Assembly: GCF_006265115.1 (NCBI RefSeq) | Contig: NZ_SMDR01000005.1 | Span: 1 to 64,000, forward strand | DNA length: 64,000 nucleotides | Origin: Arenimonas terrae | Lineage (GTDB): Bacteria > Pseudomonadota > Gammaproteobacteria > Xanthomonadales > Xanthomonadaceae | Direction of reading: 5' to 3' | In this document: piece by piece, positions 1 to 6,780 of the stretch | Layout of the letters: each line of letters begins with the position of its first letter | How positions within the stretch are numbered: position 1 is the first letter of the stretch | The notes under the pieces: generated by a model | The model's database searches: none | What the model saw: the letters and a program-made list of their open reading frames with translations, nothing else | What the model was told of the DNA's origin: nothing | Program-made: the position numbers and the translations under genes

Positions 1-36
1 CGCGCTTGCAACCATGCAGCCCGCGGCTTAGCGTTG

Positions 37-124
37 GCCTAACCACGTGCTCAAGCGGACGCCGGTCCGTCTATCTGGCACAAATGACTGCCGCGGCCGG
101 CGCCGCTTAGCTTAGGCGTTAGGT
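37..124 (+). repeat. attC site 1 (long loop)
   Basis: R'' GCCTAAC at 37-43, L'' TCAAGCGG, L' CCGCTTAG and R' GTTAGGT at 118-124. At 88 nt it is longer than the other sites because of an extended loop. Just upstream, at 22-36, lies a stretch resembling a decayed attC right half (GCGGCTTAGCGTTGG). Confidence 0.85.
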
Positions 125-560
125 GGCCGTGGGAACAATATCGCCAGTGCGAATCTACGCCGACTTCAACGGCCTGGTAGCCGGCGTCGTGGACACCAGT
201 CGCACGGCGGTGGTTCTCGATACATTTGGAAGCCTTCGCGATCTATCCAATGCAGGTGTCGTACTTACGCGCGGCCTTCCGTTAATCGCATACGACGAAT
301 CCGACGAGAGTGAGGATCTCGAGGGGCACGGTACTGCGCAGTACGATCACAACCGCGCTTGGTGGGTTGTTGAGTTTGATGAGCAAGGCGTTCGCTATGT
401 GCCCGCCCGCGAGAGAAGCAGATCCTCTGAGTTTCGGTGCGTGAAGTGTGGATCATTGCTAGCGGGGGGCGCGAACAACAATGTATGGCGCGAAGATCTT
501 GTTTGTTCGGAGTGTGGCACGCAAGCGGTTGCAGCCATTGCGCCGCCACCGGCCACCTAA
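123..560 (+). CDS. Cassette 1: hypothetical protein with C-terminal zinc ribbon
   Basis: This 145-aa protein is the only gene of cassette 1 (119-608). I do not recognise the family. The N-terminal ~100 residues are mixed and acidic (an EDLEGHG stretch). The C-terminal part has two CxxC pairs, CVKCG and CSECG, about 20 residues apart, the pattern of a zinc ribbon, followed by an Ala/Pro tail. The GTG start at 123 overlaps the attC R' core; a second GTG at 129 is an equally plausible start. There is no clear ribosome-binding site. The cassette begins TTAGGT and its attC begins ACCTAAC, a matched pair, so it looks like an intact independent cassette. Confidence 0.75.
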   Translation: MAVGTISPVRIYADFNGLVAGVVDTSRTAVVLDTFGSLRDLSNAGVVLTRGLPLIAYDESDESEDLEGHGTAQYDHNRAWWVVEFDEQGVRYVPARERSRSSEFRCVKCGSLLAGGANNNVWREDLVCSECGTQAVAAIAPPPAT

Positions 561-614
561 CTAATCATTCAAGCCGACGTCGCTCCGCGACGCGGCTTAA
601 TTCAGGCGTTAGGC
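555..614 (+). repeat. attC site 2
   Basis: R'' ACCTAAC at 555-561, L'' TCAAGCCG, loop with paired GTCG...CGAC, L' CGGCTTAA and R' GTTAGGC at 608-614; 60 nt. The stop codon of cassette 1 falls inside R''. Confidence 0.93.
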
Positions 615-865
615 CTTCATCCGCTTCAGTTGCTTCGGCCCGTTCGCGGGCCGATGTCGTCTCTGGCTTCGGGAAGTTCCAGTGCGGGTCTTGGTCGCCC
701 GCTTCCAGCCATTTCGCGTGTGGTCGTCCTCCGCCGCCGGCTCGGTTGTCGCACAACCCATCGTCAGGGCGGCCCTTCGTTGTCGTCCGTCACAGTTCGC
801 CCAGCGGGCCCAGCCATTTCGGCCCAACATGACTTGCAAAGCGCCTTTCCGCGGCTTAGCGTCCG
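615..865 (+). other. Cassette 2: apparently gene-less cassette
   Basis: The body of this cassette (cassette limits 609-950) holds no ORF that looks real. The open frames on either strand are short, run across attC sites and have shadow-like composition. The motif CAGCCATTTCG occurs twice (about 705 and 812). Near its end, GGCCCAACATGACTTGC (about 820-838) is nearly the reverse complement of a segment inside the following attC loop (about 909-929). It could carry an RNA, a regulatory site or decayed sequence. Nothing visible decides which. Confidence 0.5.
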
Positions 866-956
866 GCCTAACCATTCATTCAAGCCGACCGCCGGGGATG
901 GACGCGACGCAAGTCATGCTTCTTGGGCCGGCGGCGGCTTAACTTAGGCGTTAGGG
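866..956 (+). repeat. attC site 3 (long loop)
   Basis: R'' GCCTAAC at 866-872, L'' TCAAGCCG, L' CGGCTTAA and R' GTTAGGG at 950-956. It is 91 nt because the loop is about 45 nt long. As at attC 1, a GCGGCTTAGCGT stretch lies immediately upstream (851-862). Confidence 0.88.
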
Positions 957-961
957 CTCAG

Positions 962-1345
962 ATGACGAACCAGATCGACGCAAGGGCCATCCTTCTCGGC
1001 GCGGGCATCTTCGTTTTGGGCTGCCTTATTCTTGGCGGCCTCTCAATGCTAGCCGGTGAGGATGAAGCTACGAGGCGCATTGTTTCTGGCATCACTCAAA
1101 TATGCGGGGTACTACTTCCGGTGGTTTCGGGATTCTCTTCTGCTTACTTCGCCCGGACACGCCCCATTCTTCAGGGCGCCATTGCAGGCGCAATCGGCGC
1201 GCTGCCAGTCATCGCTCTGAGCGCAGCGGTCGTAGTCAACTTTCCCGCATGGGCAGTTTTCTTGGCTTTGGCGTTCTTTGCGTTCCTTTCGTCCTTCGGT
1301 GCAATATTTGGCAGTCACCTCCGGGCCAAGCAGAGCCCTAACTAA
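962..1345 (+). CDS. Cassette 3: small integral membrane protein
   Basis: A 127-aa protein from an ATG six bases after the attC core. Three to four hydrophobic segments are visible: about 9-27 (LLGAGIFVLGCLILGGLSML), 40-57, 71-90 and 95-115, with a short charged loop (GEDEATRR) after the first. The basic C-terminus (HLRAKQ) suggests a cytoplasmic end. I recognise no family. The stop codon lies within the next attC, as is usual for cassettes. The cassette ends match (TTAGGG at the start, CCCTAAC at the end). The frame is open further upstream, but that would read through the attC. Confidence 0.8.
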   Translation: MTNQIDARAILLGAGIFVLGCLILGGLSMLAGEDEATRRIVSGITQICGVLLPVVSGFSSAYFARTRPILQGAIAGAIGALPVIALSAAVVVNFPAWAVFLALAFFAFLSSFGAIFGSHLRAKQSPN

Positions 1346-1391
1346 TCATTCAAGCCGACGCCTTCGGCGCGGCTTAACTTAGGCGTTAGGC
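1336..1391 (+). repeat. attC site 4
   Basis: R'' CCCTAAC at 1336-1342, L'' TCAAGCCG, hairpin tip GCCTTCGGC, L' CGGCTTAA and R' GTTAGGC at 1385-1391; 56 nt. Confidence 0.95.
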
Positions 1392-1393
1392 CG

Positions 1394-1702
1394 ATGAAAT
1401 CGGACAACATCTCAAGGGTGGAGATTGATTCCAGTGGGCGGCTATGCGTATGGCCGGCGGCAACTGATTTCGCGTATATCTATCGCGCAGCGATGGAGGT
1501 CCACTGGGATGAGCAGGGGCAGTTTCTTTATTCACCCCCTCCTAGGGCTTGGTCCTACACCGACTGGTTCGCACAGATCGTTGCAGCGACCAAGGACGAA
1601 TATGGGTGCGACCTCAGGATTACGAGTCAAACTACCTGGGTAAACATCGACCCAGCCTTGAAAGAGTTAATTTGTGCATTGGGCACGCACCCGCGGGCCT
1701 AA
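1394..1702 (+). CDS. Cassette 4: hypothetical protein
   Basis: A 102-aa soluble protein starting three bases after the attC core. It has several aromatic clusters (VWPAATDFAYIYRAAMEVHW, WSYTDWFAQIV) and no signal peptide or membrane segment. A WSYTDWFAQIV segment followed by a DEYGCDLRI strand suggests a small alpha/beta fold. I recognise no family. It is the single gene of cassette 4 (1386-1746), and its TAA stop is part of the next R''. Confidence 0.75.
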   Translation: MKSDNISRVEIDSSGRLCVWPAATDFAYIYRAAMEVHWDEQGQFLYSPPPRAWSYTDWFAQIVAATKDEYGCDLRITSQTTWVNIDPALKELICALGTHPRA

Positions 1703-1752
1703 CTAATCATTCAAGCCGACGCCTTCGGCGCGGCTTAACTAAGGCGTTAGGC
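1697..1752 (+). repeat. attC site 5
   Basis: R'' GCCTAAC at 1697-1703, canonical L'' and L' arms, R' GTTAGGC at 1746-1752; 56 nt. Confidence 0.95.
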
Positions 1753-1771
1753 CGCAGAAGAGCGGGAGCAT

Positions 1772-1978
1772 ATGTCGTTACTTGACATCTTCGAGCTAGG
1801 TGACGTTCTTCTGTCTTGGCGGTTCTATTGCGGGCTAGCTGCAACGGGCGTGCTCTGTTGGTTGGCCATTACTTTCATCCCGCACGAGACCATCGCCTGG
1901 GTTGTAGCAGCCCTGACCGGGCTGGTCGGCTTCGGGCTTAGCATCCGCTGGCAACATCGGGCAGACTCTGGCAATTAG
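1772..1978 (+). CDS. Cassette 5: very small membrane protein
   Basis: A 68-aa protein with two predicted membrane helices (about 17-34, FYCGLAATGVLCWLAITF, and 40-57, ETIAWVVAALTGLVGFGL) joined by a tight IPH turn, and a basic C-terminus (IRWQHRADSGN). No family was recognised. It occupies cassette 5 (1747-2058); about 30 nt of untranslated sequence separate its stop from the next attC. The ATG lies 20 bases after the core, preceded by a purine-rich AGAGCGGGAG that may serve as the ribosome-binding site. Confidence 0.7.
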   Translation: MSLLDIFELGDVLLSWRFYCGLAATGVLCWLAITFIPHETIAWVVAALTGLVGFGLSIRWQHRADSGN

Positions 1979-2008
1979 GGCTCCGGTCATAAGCGGCACA
2001 TCCGGCCG

Positions 2009-2064
2009 GCCTAACCACACATTCAAGCCGACGCCTTCGGCGCGGCTTAACTCAGGCGTTAGGC
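2009..2064 (+). repeat. attC site 6
   Basis: R'' GCCTAAC at 2009-2015, canonical L'' and L' arms, R' GTTAGGC at 2058-2064; 56 nt. Confidence 0.95.
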
Positions 2065-2081
2065 CCGGAGAATCGAGCGAG

Positions 2082-2486
2082 ATGAAGCTGTGGCACAAGT
2101 TCCTATTGGCAGCAGTCTTGACTCCCGCGCTCGTCCTCGGCGGCTACGCTGCCTACCTCGCCGCGACCTACATCAATGAGACTGTCGTTTCAGGATCTGC
2201 CTATGGCTTTTCCGTTGGAAGTTCCAAGCAACACGTCATTGAGCAGGCTTCTGCGCTTCGTGAGGCCCATCCCAACGCAGTCATCTACATAGATTTGGGC
2301 CCAAGGGCGGGAGACCGATTCACCGTCGCACCCACCACAGACCAAATCGACAGGCTGAGGCCGCACGATCAGTGGAGTCTTCAGCTGGACGGCCCCACAG
2401 AGTTCTTTAATACCATTCGCCTGACGTTTCAGGACGGTAGGTTGGTTGAGATACATCGGCACAGAAAGAATTTTGAGCTTCCGTAG
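2082..2486 (+). CDS. Cassette 6: membrane-anchored hypothetical protein
   Basis: A 134-aa protein with one N-terminal hydrophobic segment (about 7-30, LLAAVLTPALVLGGYAAYLA) that acts as a signal anchor or uncleaved signal. The rest should be periplasmic. The segment GFSVGSSKQHVIEQ followed by a helix recalls the start of BamE/SmpA-like domains, and the C-terminus has a strand pattern (TIRLTFQDGRLVEIHRH) that fits such a small alpha/beta fold. The relationship is inferred from pattern only. Single gene of cassette 6 (2059-2555), with an ATG 17 bases past the attC core. Confidence 0.75.
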   Translation: MKLWHKFLLAAVLTPALVLGGYAAYLAATYINETVVSGSAYGFSVGSSKQHVIEQASALREAHPNAVIYIDLGPRAGDRFTVAPTTDQIDRLRPHDQWSLQLDGPTEFFNTIRLTFQDGRLVEIHRHRKNFELP

Positions 2487-2505
2487 GCTCAGCCTGGAAA
2501 AGCTG

Positions 2506-2561
2506 GCCTAACCAATCATTCAAGCCGACGCCTTCGGCGCGGCTTAACTTAGGCGTTAGGC
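2506..2561 (+). repeat. attC site 7
   Basis: R'' GCCTAAC at 2506-2512, canonical L'' and L' arms, R' GTTAGGC at 2555-2561; 56 nt. Confidence 0.95.
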
Positions 2562-2566
2562 CGCAA

Positions 2567-2902
2567 ATGACAAGACCGTCCTTCTTGATCGCGTTCGTCG
2601 TAGTCGTGACGATCACTTCTGCGTTTCTGTATCACTCGGTCATGACCAATCGCTACGAGCGTGATTTTTCCGCGGTCCCTATCGGGATGTCCGAGGAAGC
2701 TGTGGTAAACCTCATGGGCAAGCCCAACTATCGCGAGCTACCGGAGGGGCTTTACGAGCGCTATGCGAGTGCCCCTTGCCGAGAACCTTGTCGAGTCCGC
2801 CTTTGGTGGGAGGCGCCCGTGCTTCCCGGGATAGAGGCTTGGTCAGTGGAGCTCGATGCAGCGGGCAATGTGGTGCACAAGGCTCACTGGGTGTCGCCCT
2901 AG
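2567..2902 (+). CDS. Cassette 7: membrane-anchored BamE/SmpA-like small protein
   Basis: A 111-aa protein with an N-terminal hydrophobic helix (about 6-22, FLIAFVVVVTITSAFLY). The segment VPIGMSEEAVVNLMGKPN matches the pattern of BamE/SmpA-fold proteins (short strand, G-M-S/T, helix, G-x-P). Two cysteines (APCREPCR) may form a disulfide, which fits a periplasmic location. It shares this general plan with the neighbouring cassette 6 protein without obvious close identity. The start lies five bases after the attC core; the cassette spans 2556-2956. Confidence 0.75.
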   Translation: MTRPSFLIAFVVVVTITSAFLYHSVMTNRYERDFSAVPIGMSEEAVVNLMGKPNYRELPEGLYERYASAPCREPCRVRLWWEAPVLPGIEAWSVELDAAGNVVHKAHWVSP

Positions 2903-2906
2903 TGCG

Positions 2907-2962
2907 GCCTAACTAATCATTCAAGCCGACGCCTTCGGCGCGGCTTAACTCAGGCGTTAGAG
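2907..2962 (+). repeat. attC site 8
   Basis: R'' GCCTAAC at 2907-2913, canonical arms, variant R' GTTAGAG at 2956-2962. The variant R' matches the R'' of the next attC (CTCTAAC), as expected because these bases belong to the following cassette. Confidence 0.93.
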
Positions 2963-2965
2963 GTC

Positions 2966-3376
2966 ATGGACACATTCTCGGCGCGTCCAGAGAAGATCAT
3001 TGGCAACGTTGCTTTGGCAAGCCTGCTGGCTGGCTTGCCTCTTGGCCTTTTGATTTCAGCCGTCGCTGCGATTCGTTATCAAGCTCAATATGCCGGCATC
3101 GAGATAGTCAAGAACATTGCTCTTGGTGCAGTTGTTGCGCCGGTTTTCATCTTTGTGTTCGGCCTTGTTATTATCGCCCCATTGCTCACGCTCTTAAGAC
3201 ATCTCGGCTACGGCGGTCCATTCTTCGTCTATGCCATTAGCATCGGTCTCGCAGTCCCGTTCTTGTCCAATGGTGTTCTTTCCGGGTTGGCGGCGATTTC
3301 AATGGCGCTTGCGGCTAGTTATGTGTTCTGTCGGTTCGCTTACTCTGATCAGCTAGAACAACTCACTGACCTCTAA
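2966..3376 (+). CDS. Cassette 8: polytopic membrane protein
   Basis: A 136-aa protein with four hydrophobic segments (about 14-36, 49-75, 85-105 and 106-122), for example ALASLLAGLPLGLLISAVAA and VVAPVFIFVFGLVIIAPLL. The C-terminus is polar (YSDQLEQLTDL). No family was recognised. AGAGG just before the ATG, provided by the unusual R' core of this cassette, could act as a ribosome-binding site. The cassette (2957-3424) has long matched ends: TTAGAGGTC at the start and GACCTCTAA at the end. Confidence 0.8.
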   Translation: MDTFSARPEKIIGNVALASLLAGLPLGLLISAVAAIRYQAQYAGIEIVKNIALGAVVAPVFIFVFGLVIIAPLLTLLRHLGYGGPFFVYAISIGLAVPFLSNGVLSGLAAISMALAASYVFCRFAYSDQLEQLTDL

Positions 3377-3430
3377 CAATTCATTCAAGCCGAAGCCGCT
3401 TCGCGGCTCGGCTTAATTCAGGCGTTAGGG
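3371..3430 (+). repeat. attC site 9
   Basis: R'' CTCTAAC at 3371-3377, L'' TCAAGCCG, loop GCCGCTTCGCGGC, L' CGGCTTAA and R' GTTAGGG at 3424-3430; 60 nt. Confidence 0.94.
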
Positions 3431-3433
3431 CTC

Positions 3434-3844
3434 ATGAGACAGCTTGTAGCGCTCGCAATGCTTTTTCTTACTGCGTGCCAGGTTCAAGGCGCAGGTTGTG
3501 CTCAGTACGGGCCCGAGACGACCGAACTTACGGGCAGCCTGGAGTTGCGCGACTACCCCGGACCGCCGAACTACGAAAGTGTTCAGGCGGGCGATCGCCT
3601 GGAGCAGCAGTGGATCTTGGTGCTACCTTCGGAAATGTGCGTAGACGCCGCCTCACCGCCCTCGACTGAGGCGGGAAGGGTGACTGGCATTAGGGAGATT
3701 CAATTAGTCCAGGGACCGGAGTCTCCTTCACTCCTCCATTTGCGAGGCCGGAAAATCAAGGTTTCTGGCCAGCTTTTCTCAGCTCACACGGGCCACCACC
3801 GGACGCCGGTTTTGCTGGCAGTCCGGCAAGTGAGCCCTAACTAA
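3434..3844 (+). CDS. Cassette 9: DUF4431-type exported lipoprotein
   Basis: A 136-aa protein with an N-terminal signal sequence and a plausible lipobox (LTAC, Cys at about 15). The mature part has the features I associate with DUF4431: an early C-x-x-Y-x-P segment, TGSLELRDYPGPPNYE, a central WILVLPSEMCVD, IREIQLVQ, and the C-terminal GRKIKVSGQLFSAHTGHHRT. The family has no established biochemical role that I know of. Cassette limits are 3425-3884, with matched ends TTAGGGCTCA and TGAGCCCTAA. The stop codon falls in the next attC. Confidence 0.8.
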   Translation: MRQLVALAMLFLTACQVQGAGCAQYGPETTELTGSLELRDYPGPPNYESVQAGDRLEQQWILVLPSEMCVDAASPPSTEAGRVTGIREIQLVQGPESPSLLHLRGRKIKVSGQLFSAHTGHHRTPVLLAVRQVSPN

Positions 3845-3890
3845 TCATTCAAGCCGACGCCTTCGGCGCGGCTTAACTCAGGCGTTAGGC
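3835..3890 (+). repeat. attC site 10
   Basis: R'' CCCTAAC at 3835-3841, canonical arms, R' GTTAGGC at 3884-3890; 56 nt. Confidence 0.95.
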
Positions 3891-3897
3891 CTCCAAC

Positions 3898-4284
3898 GTG
3901 ACTCAAGGCAAGACAGTTCGAGCTGAGCCACAGAACGCGGGAGCAATTTCGGCGTTCTTGCTTGCCCTCCCAGGGGTGCTGCAGGAGTCTGGCGGGCCGG
4001 CCGAATGGGTCGGTGCGTATGGCTACGGATGCGAAGTTCATCCAGATCTTTGGTACAAGCCAATGTCCATTTCACTAGGCCGACTCGCAAGCTTTCTGTC
4101 GCAGAGTTCGGCGCAAGGGATATTCATACCCGGCCACTCCGACATGGAGCTGGCTTCGACGGACGGCCGCGTGGTGATATCCGTTTCCCACGAGGGATGG
4201 GTGCGAATCAGCGGCGCAGATGGGGAGTTGGTTCAGGGCCTTGCCCACCACCCGGCCTTACGCCAAGCTCAGCGCTCGTTCTAG
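3898..4284 (+). CDS. Cassette 10: hypothetical protein
   Basis: A 128-aa soluble protein from a GTG start seven bases after the attC core; there is no ATG at a sensible position. It has no signal peptide or membrane helix. A helical N-terminal half (AISAFLLALPGVLQESG) is followed by glycine- and aromatic-rich strands (VISVSHEGWVRISGADGELV). I recognise no family. The frame is open across the whole cassette 10 (3885-4342), and it ends with TAG shortly before the next attC. Confidence 0.68.
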   Translation: MTQGKTVRAEPQNAGAISAFLLALPGVLQESGGPAEWVGAYGYGCEVHPDLWYKPMSISLGRLASFLSQSSAQGIFIPGHSDMELASTDGRVVISVSHEGWVRISGADGELVQGLAHHPALRQAQRSF

Positions 4285-4291
4285 GCCAGAT

Positions 4292-4348
4292 GCCTAACTA
4301 ATCATTCAAGCCGACGCCTTCGGCGCGGCTTAACTCAAGGCGTTAGGC
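4292..4348 (+). repeat. attC site 11
   Basis: R'' GCCTAAC at 4292-4298, canonical arms, one extra A between L' and R', R' GTTAGGC at 4342-4348; 57 nt. Confidence 0.94.
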
Positions 4349-4363
4349 CTCACATCAGACTTC

Positions 4364-4738
4364 ATGCTCATCCGTTTCACAGTTCTGGCAGATGACCCAG
4401 ATTCCGGACGCACCAGCGGCGTCTTGGTGGCCGCTCACACGCTTCGCGATGAGGGAGACCTGACGGTTGACGAGCATCAGGAGCTACGGCTCGCCCTGTC
4501 TTGGTTCAACGAGAACCTCCGCATCCCGTCCGCGCTCGATCGCACCGAGCACCGCCGCGCAATCTCTTGGTTCAAACCCGCCGCAGCGGAGGCCATTAGG
4601 CGCATGTGGCAACTCAAAGGGCTACTGGACATCCATGGGCTCCACGTAGACGTGCTTCGGACCACAGACCCCGGTATTGTTGTCCACGAGGATGATTGGC
4701 AAGTCGTTGCCAAGCCTCGCAAAGGGCAGCACTTCTAG
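4364..4738 (+). CDS. Cassette 11: hypothetical protein
   Basis: A 124-aa soluble, charged protein. The N-terminal strand (MLIRFTVLADDPDSG) leads into helices (EGDLTVDEHQELRLALSWFNENL, with RAISWFKPAAAEAIRRMWQLKGLLD further on) and a C-terminal strand pair (HVDVLRTTDPGIVVHEDDWQVVA). No family is assigned. It has neither a signal sequence nor a membrane segment. It occupies cassette 11 (4343-4794), and its stop precedes the next attC R'' by six bases. Confidence 0.75.
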   Translation: MLIRFTVLADDPDSGRTSGVLVAAHTLRDEGDLTVDEHQELRLALSWFNENLRIPSALDRTEHRRAISWFKPAAAEAIRRMWQLKGLLDIHGLHVDVLRTTDPGIVVHEDDWQVVAKPRKGQHF

Positions 4739-4744
4739 GGTGAG

Positions 4745-4800
4745 GCCTAACTCATCATTCAAGCCGACGCCTTCGGCGCGGCTTAACTAAGGCGTTAGGC
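4745..4800 (+). repeat. attC site 12
   Basis: R'' GCCTAAC at 4745-4751, canonical arms, R' GTTAGGC at 4794-4800; 56 nt. Confidence 0.95.
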
Positions 4801-4804
4801 GCGA

Positions 4805-5260
4805 ATGGACGCTGGTCGCACAACATCTGCTGGGCTCTGGCGATTTGCGCGGGACTATTCAGTGGCCGGCGGCATTGTCGCCAACGCCGCGAAGGACAAA
4901 TACTCAGACCCGGCGTACTTTCTCTATGGGCGATCAATCGAACTTGCTCTCAAAGCTTTTCTTGTCGCTCGGGGCGTTTCGTATTCGGAGCTCCGCGGTC
5001 GCGCATACGGCCATGATCTTGTTGCACTCTTGCGGCGCGCCCGCCGCCACCGCCTTGGTCAATTCGCGAAAATAAGCCCAACAGAAATGAAGGCGCTGGC
5101 TCTCCTCAACGAGCACTACTCGTCAAAGCGATTCGAGTACATCGTGACGGGGTTCTTTAGCGTCCCAGACTTCTTCGGCATTCAACTTTTCACCCATCAG
5201 CTGGTTTCTGCGCTCAAGGACTTCTGCATCAGGTCCACGTATGGCAAAGTTCCCGCCTAA
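4805..5260 (+). CDS. Cassette 12: HEPN-like protein
   Basis: A 151-aa, mostly helical protein. The core PAYFLYGRSIELALKAFLVA followed by RGRAYGHDLVALLRRARR resembles HEPN-type bundles, where an I/L-E-L-A-L-K-A helix is followed by a GHDL turn. An R-x(3-5)-H arrangement (RGRAYGH) is present, but whether it is the catalytic HEPN RNase motif cannot be told by eye. No partner nucleotidyltransferase or antitoxin is encoded in the same cassette. HEPN proteins act as RNases in toxin-antitoxin and defence systems or as non-catalytic scaffolds; which applies here is unknown. Start four bases after the attC core. Confidence 0.75.
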   Translation: MDAGRTTSAGLWRFARDYSVAGGIVANAAKDKYSDPAYFLYGRSIELALKAFLVARGVSYSELRGRAYGHDLVALLRRARRHRLGQFAKISPTEMKALALLNEHYSSKRFEYIVTGFFSVPDFFGIQLFTHQLVSALKDFCIRSTYGKVPA

Positions 5261-5310
5261 CTAATCATTCAAGCCGACGCCTTCGGCGCGGCTTAACTAA
5301 GGCGTTAGGC
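5255..5310 (+). repeat. attC site 13
   Basis: R'' GCCTAAC at 5255-5261, canonical arms, R' GTTAGGC at 5304-5310; 56 nt. Confidence 0.95.
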
Positions 5311-5336
5311 GCCTCACAAACCTCATACGCAGCCCA

Positions 5337-5762
5337 ATGCATCAATCTCTCGGTCTTGTATCCCTCGTTGTTCGTGATTACGACGAGGCTCTCGCATTCT
5401 TTGTTGGTACGCTCGGCTTTCGGCTCGTTGAGGACACTCTTGTTCCAGAGCAATCCAAACGTTGGGTTGTTGTCTCCCCACCAGGCGCAACCGAGTCACA
5501 ACTGCTGCTCGCCCGGGCGTCAACACCTGAGCAGGAGTCCCACATTGGCGTCCAAACGGGCGGTCGTGTTTTTCTGTTTCTCTACACGGACGACTTCTGG
5601 CGAGACTACGAGTCCTACAGAGCAAAAGGCGTCGTATTCGTTCGGGAGCCAAAAGAGCATCCGTATGGCACGGTGGCAGTGTTTCTAGACCTCTACGGCA
5701 ACATGTGGGATCTATTGCAGCCCACGCAGTCGCATTTGAGGCTCCGCAATGCCGGCGCCTAA
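5337..5762 (+). CDS. Cassette 13: VOC family (glyoxalase/dioxygenase-like) protein
   Basis: A 141-aa protein matching the vicinal-oxygen-chelate fold as two beta-alpha-beta-beta-beta halves. The N-terminal half has LGLVSLVVRDYDEALAFFV then TLGFRLVEDT and RWVVVSPPG. The C-terminal half has GGRVFLFLYTDDFWRDYESY, KGVVFVREP and VAVFLDLYGNMWDLLQP. The family includes glyoxalases, extradiol dioxygenases and antibiotic-binding proteins, and the substrate cannot be predicted here. The usual first-strand metal-ligand His is not evident (LGLVSLVV), so metal binding is uncertain. Complete cassette 5305-5810. Confidence 0.85.
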   Translation: MHQSLGLVSLVVRDYDEALAFFVGTLGFRLVEDTLVPEQSKRWVVVSPPGATESQLLLARASTPEQESHIGVQTGGRVFLFLYTDDFWRDYESYRAKGVVFVREPKEHPYGTVAVFLDLYGNMWDLLQPTQSHLRLRNAGA

Positions 5763-5816
5763 CAATTCATTCAAGCCGACGCCGCTTCGCGGCGCGGCTT
5801 AACTCAGGCGTTATGC
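5757..5816 (+). repeat. attC site 14
   Basis: R'' GCCTAAC at 5757-5763, L'' TCAAGCCG, loop GCCGCTTCGCGGC, L' CGGCTTAA and variant R' GTTATGC at 5810-5816; 60 nt. The next attC R'' is GCATAAC, matching this variant. Confidence 0.94.
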
Positions 5817-5819
5817 CCC

Positions 5820-6371
5820 ATGGATGAAAAATCGCAGCGGTTTGACGAAGAATCCGAGAGGGCTATTGGGCAGCTCGTAGGCTCGGAAATTCAAACCCTG
5901 CTGAGTGAGAGCTGCGATATCACCGTGGGCGACTCCGTTCTCGAGGTAATGTCGGTCTCCATCCCTATCGGTGCCAGGAAGTTCATCGTCATTGAGAGTG
6001 ATTGGGCTGATACGCCCAAAGACTGGTTGGACTATCACCTGCTCTCGGTTCGCGTTGCTAATGCACCACGCGGCATCTACTACAATCACAAGCCGCCGAA
6101 GAATACCGGCAACTACAGGATGGATCACCTCAGCGTCCGCCTTGGCGCGGTAGCGCGTGTGGCAAGCATTGAAGTGCTGGAAGCGTCCGAGCAAGGCGTC
6201 GCTGAGTCTGTCGTTTACGACGCTGGGCTGGTCATCACGCGCGCAGATGGTTTGAAATTTGCCATTGTCCGTGCTGATTCAATTCTCGGAGCCCTCAACA
6301 TCGCTCACGTGCCATCGGACATTGGAGAGCTAACTCGTGGCTTGGTTGTAAGGGCACGGTATGGGGCATAA
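5820..6371 (+). CDS. Cassette 14: hypothetical protein
   Basis: The largest cassette protein at 183 aa, soluble, with no signal sequence or membrane segment. It starts with an acidic helix (MDEKSQRFDEESERAIGQLV), and the rest alternates strands and loops (KFIVIESDW, GIYYNHKPP, ITRADGLKFAIVRADS). No family was recognised. The start is five bases after the core. Matched cassette ends (TTATGCCCC at the start, GGGGCATAA at the end) show that it is a complete unit, cassette 14 (5811-6419). Confidence 0.78.
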   Translation: MDEKSQRFDEESERAIGQLVGSEIQTLLSESCDITVGDSVLEVMSVSIPIGARKFIVIESDWADTPKDWLDYHLLSVRVANAPRGIYYNHKPPKNTGNYRMDHLSVRLGAVARVASIEVLEASEQGVAESVVYDAGLVITRADGLKFAIVRADSILGALNIAHVPSDIGELTRGLVVRARYGA

Positions 6372-6425
6372 CAATTCGTCCAAGCCGACGCCGATTCACG
6401 GCGCGGCTTAACTAAGGCGTTAGGC
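6366..6425 (+). repeat. attC site 15
   Basis: R'' GCATAAC at 6366-6372, L'' CCAAGCCG (one change), loop GCCGATTCACGGC, L' CGGCTTAA and R' GTTAGGC at 6419-6425; 60 nt. Confidence 0.92.
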
Positions 6426-6435
6426 TGGATAGATC

Positions 6436-6780
6436 ATGCTCAACAGAGTTGCGCTTGCCTTTCAGTTGATCATTGCCGCCCTTCAAGTAGTCGTCGGCTG
6501 CATTTCATTTATCTGGGCCATTCCGTTGTTCGCTGATCCACCATTTCTAGGTAACGGGCTGGTTCGCGAACACGGTAAGTTGCGGAGATTGCTGGAGGGC
6601 AACGAACAGGCCCTACAGCCACTACAAGACCTGCATGCCAAACTGTGGTGGCTTTTCGATAATCACATGGACGGAGTTCTTGTTGCGCTCGTGGCCGGTA
6701 TCGCACTAATTGTCAGCGGGGTGGCCCAGGCCGCCATCTCCGTTTTCCTACACTCAAGGCGCCCGCAGTTCGGGGCCTAA
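6436..6780 (+). CDS. Cassette 15: two-helix membrane protein
   Basis: A 114-aa protein with hydrophobic segments at the N-terminus (about 5-32, VALAFQLIIAALQVVVGCIS) and near the C-terminus (about 80-104, GVLVALVAGIALIVSGVAQA). Between them is a polar, probably helical stretch (LRRLLEGNEQALQPLQDLHA). The layout suggests a hairpin with a soluble middle domain. I recognise no family. The ATG lies ten bases past the attC core, and the stop codon is the TAA inside the next R''. Confidence 0.78.
   Translation: MLNRVALAFQLIIAALQVVVGCISFIWAIPLFADPPFLGNGLVREHGKLRRLLEGNEQALQPLQDLHAKLWWLFDNHMDGVLVALVAGIALIVSGVAQAAISVFLHSRRPQFGA

Noticed and set aside
437..947. Short ORFs across cassette 2 (for example 630-947 plus strand, 609-875 minus strand)
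   Set aside because: They read through attC sites, have no ribosome-binding site and show arginine/serine-rich shadow composition.
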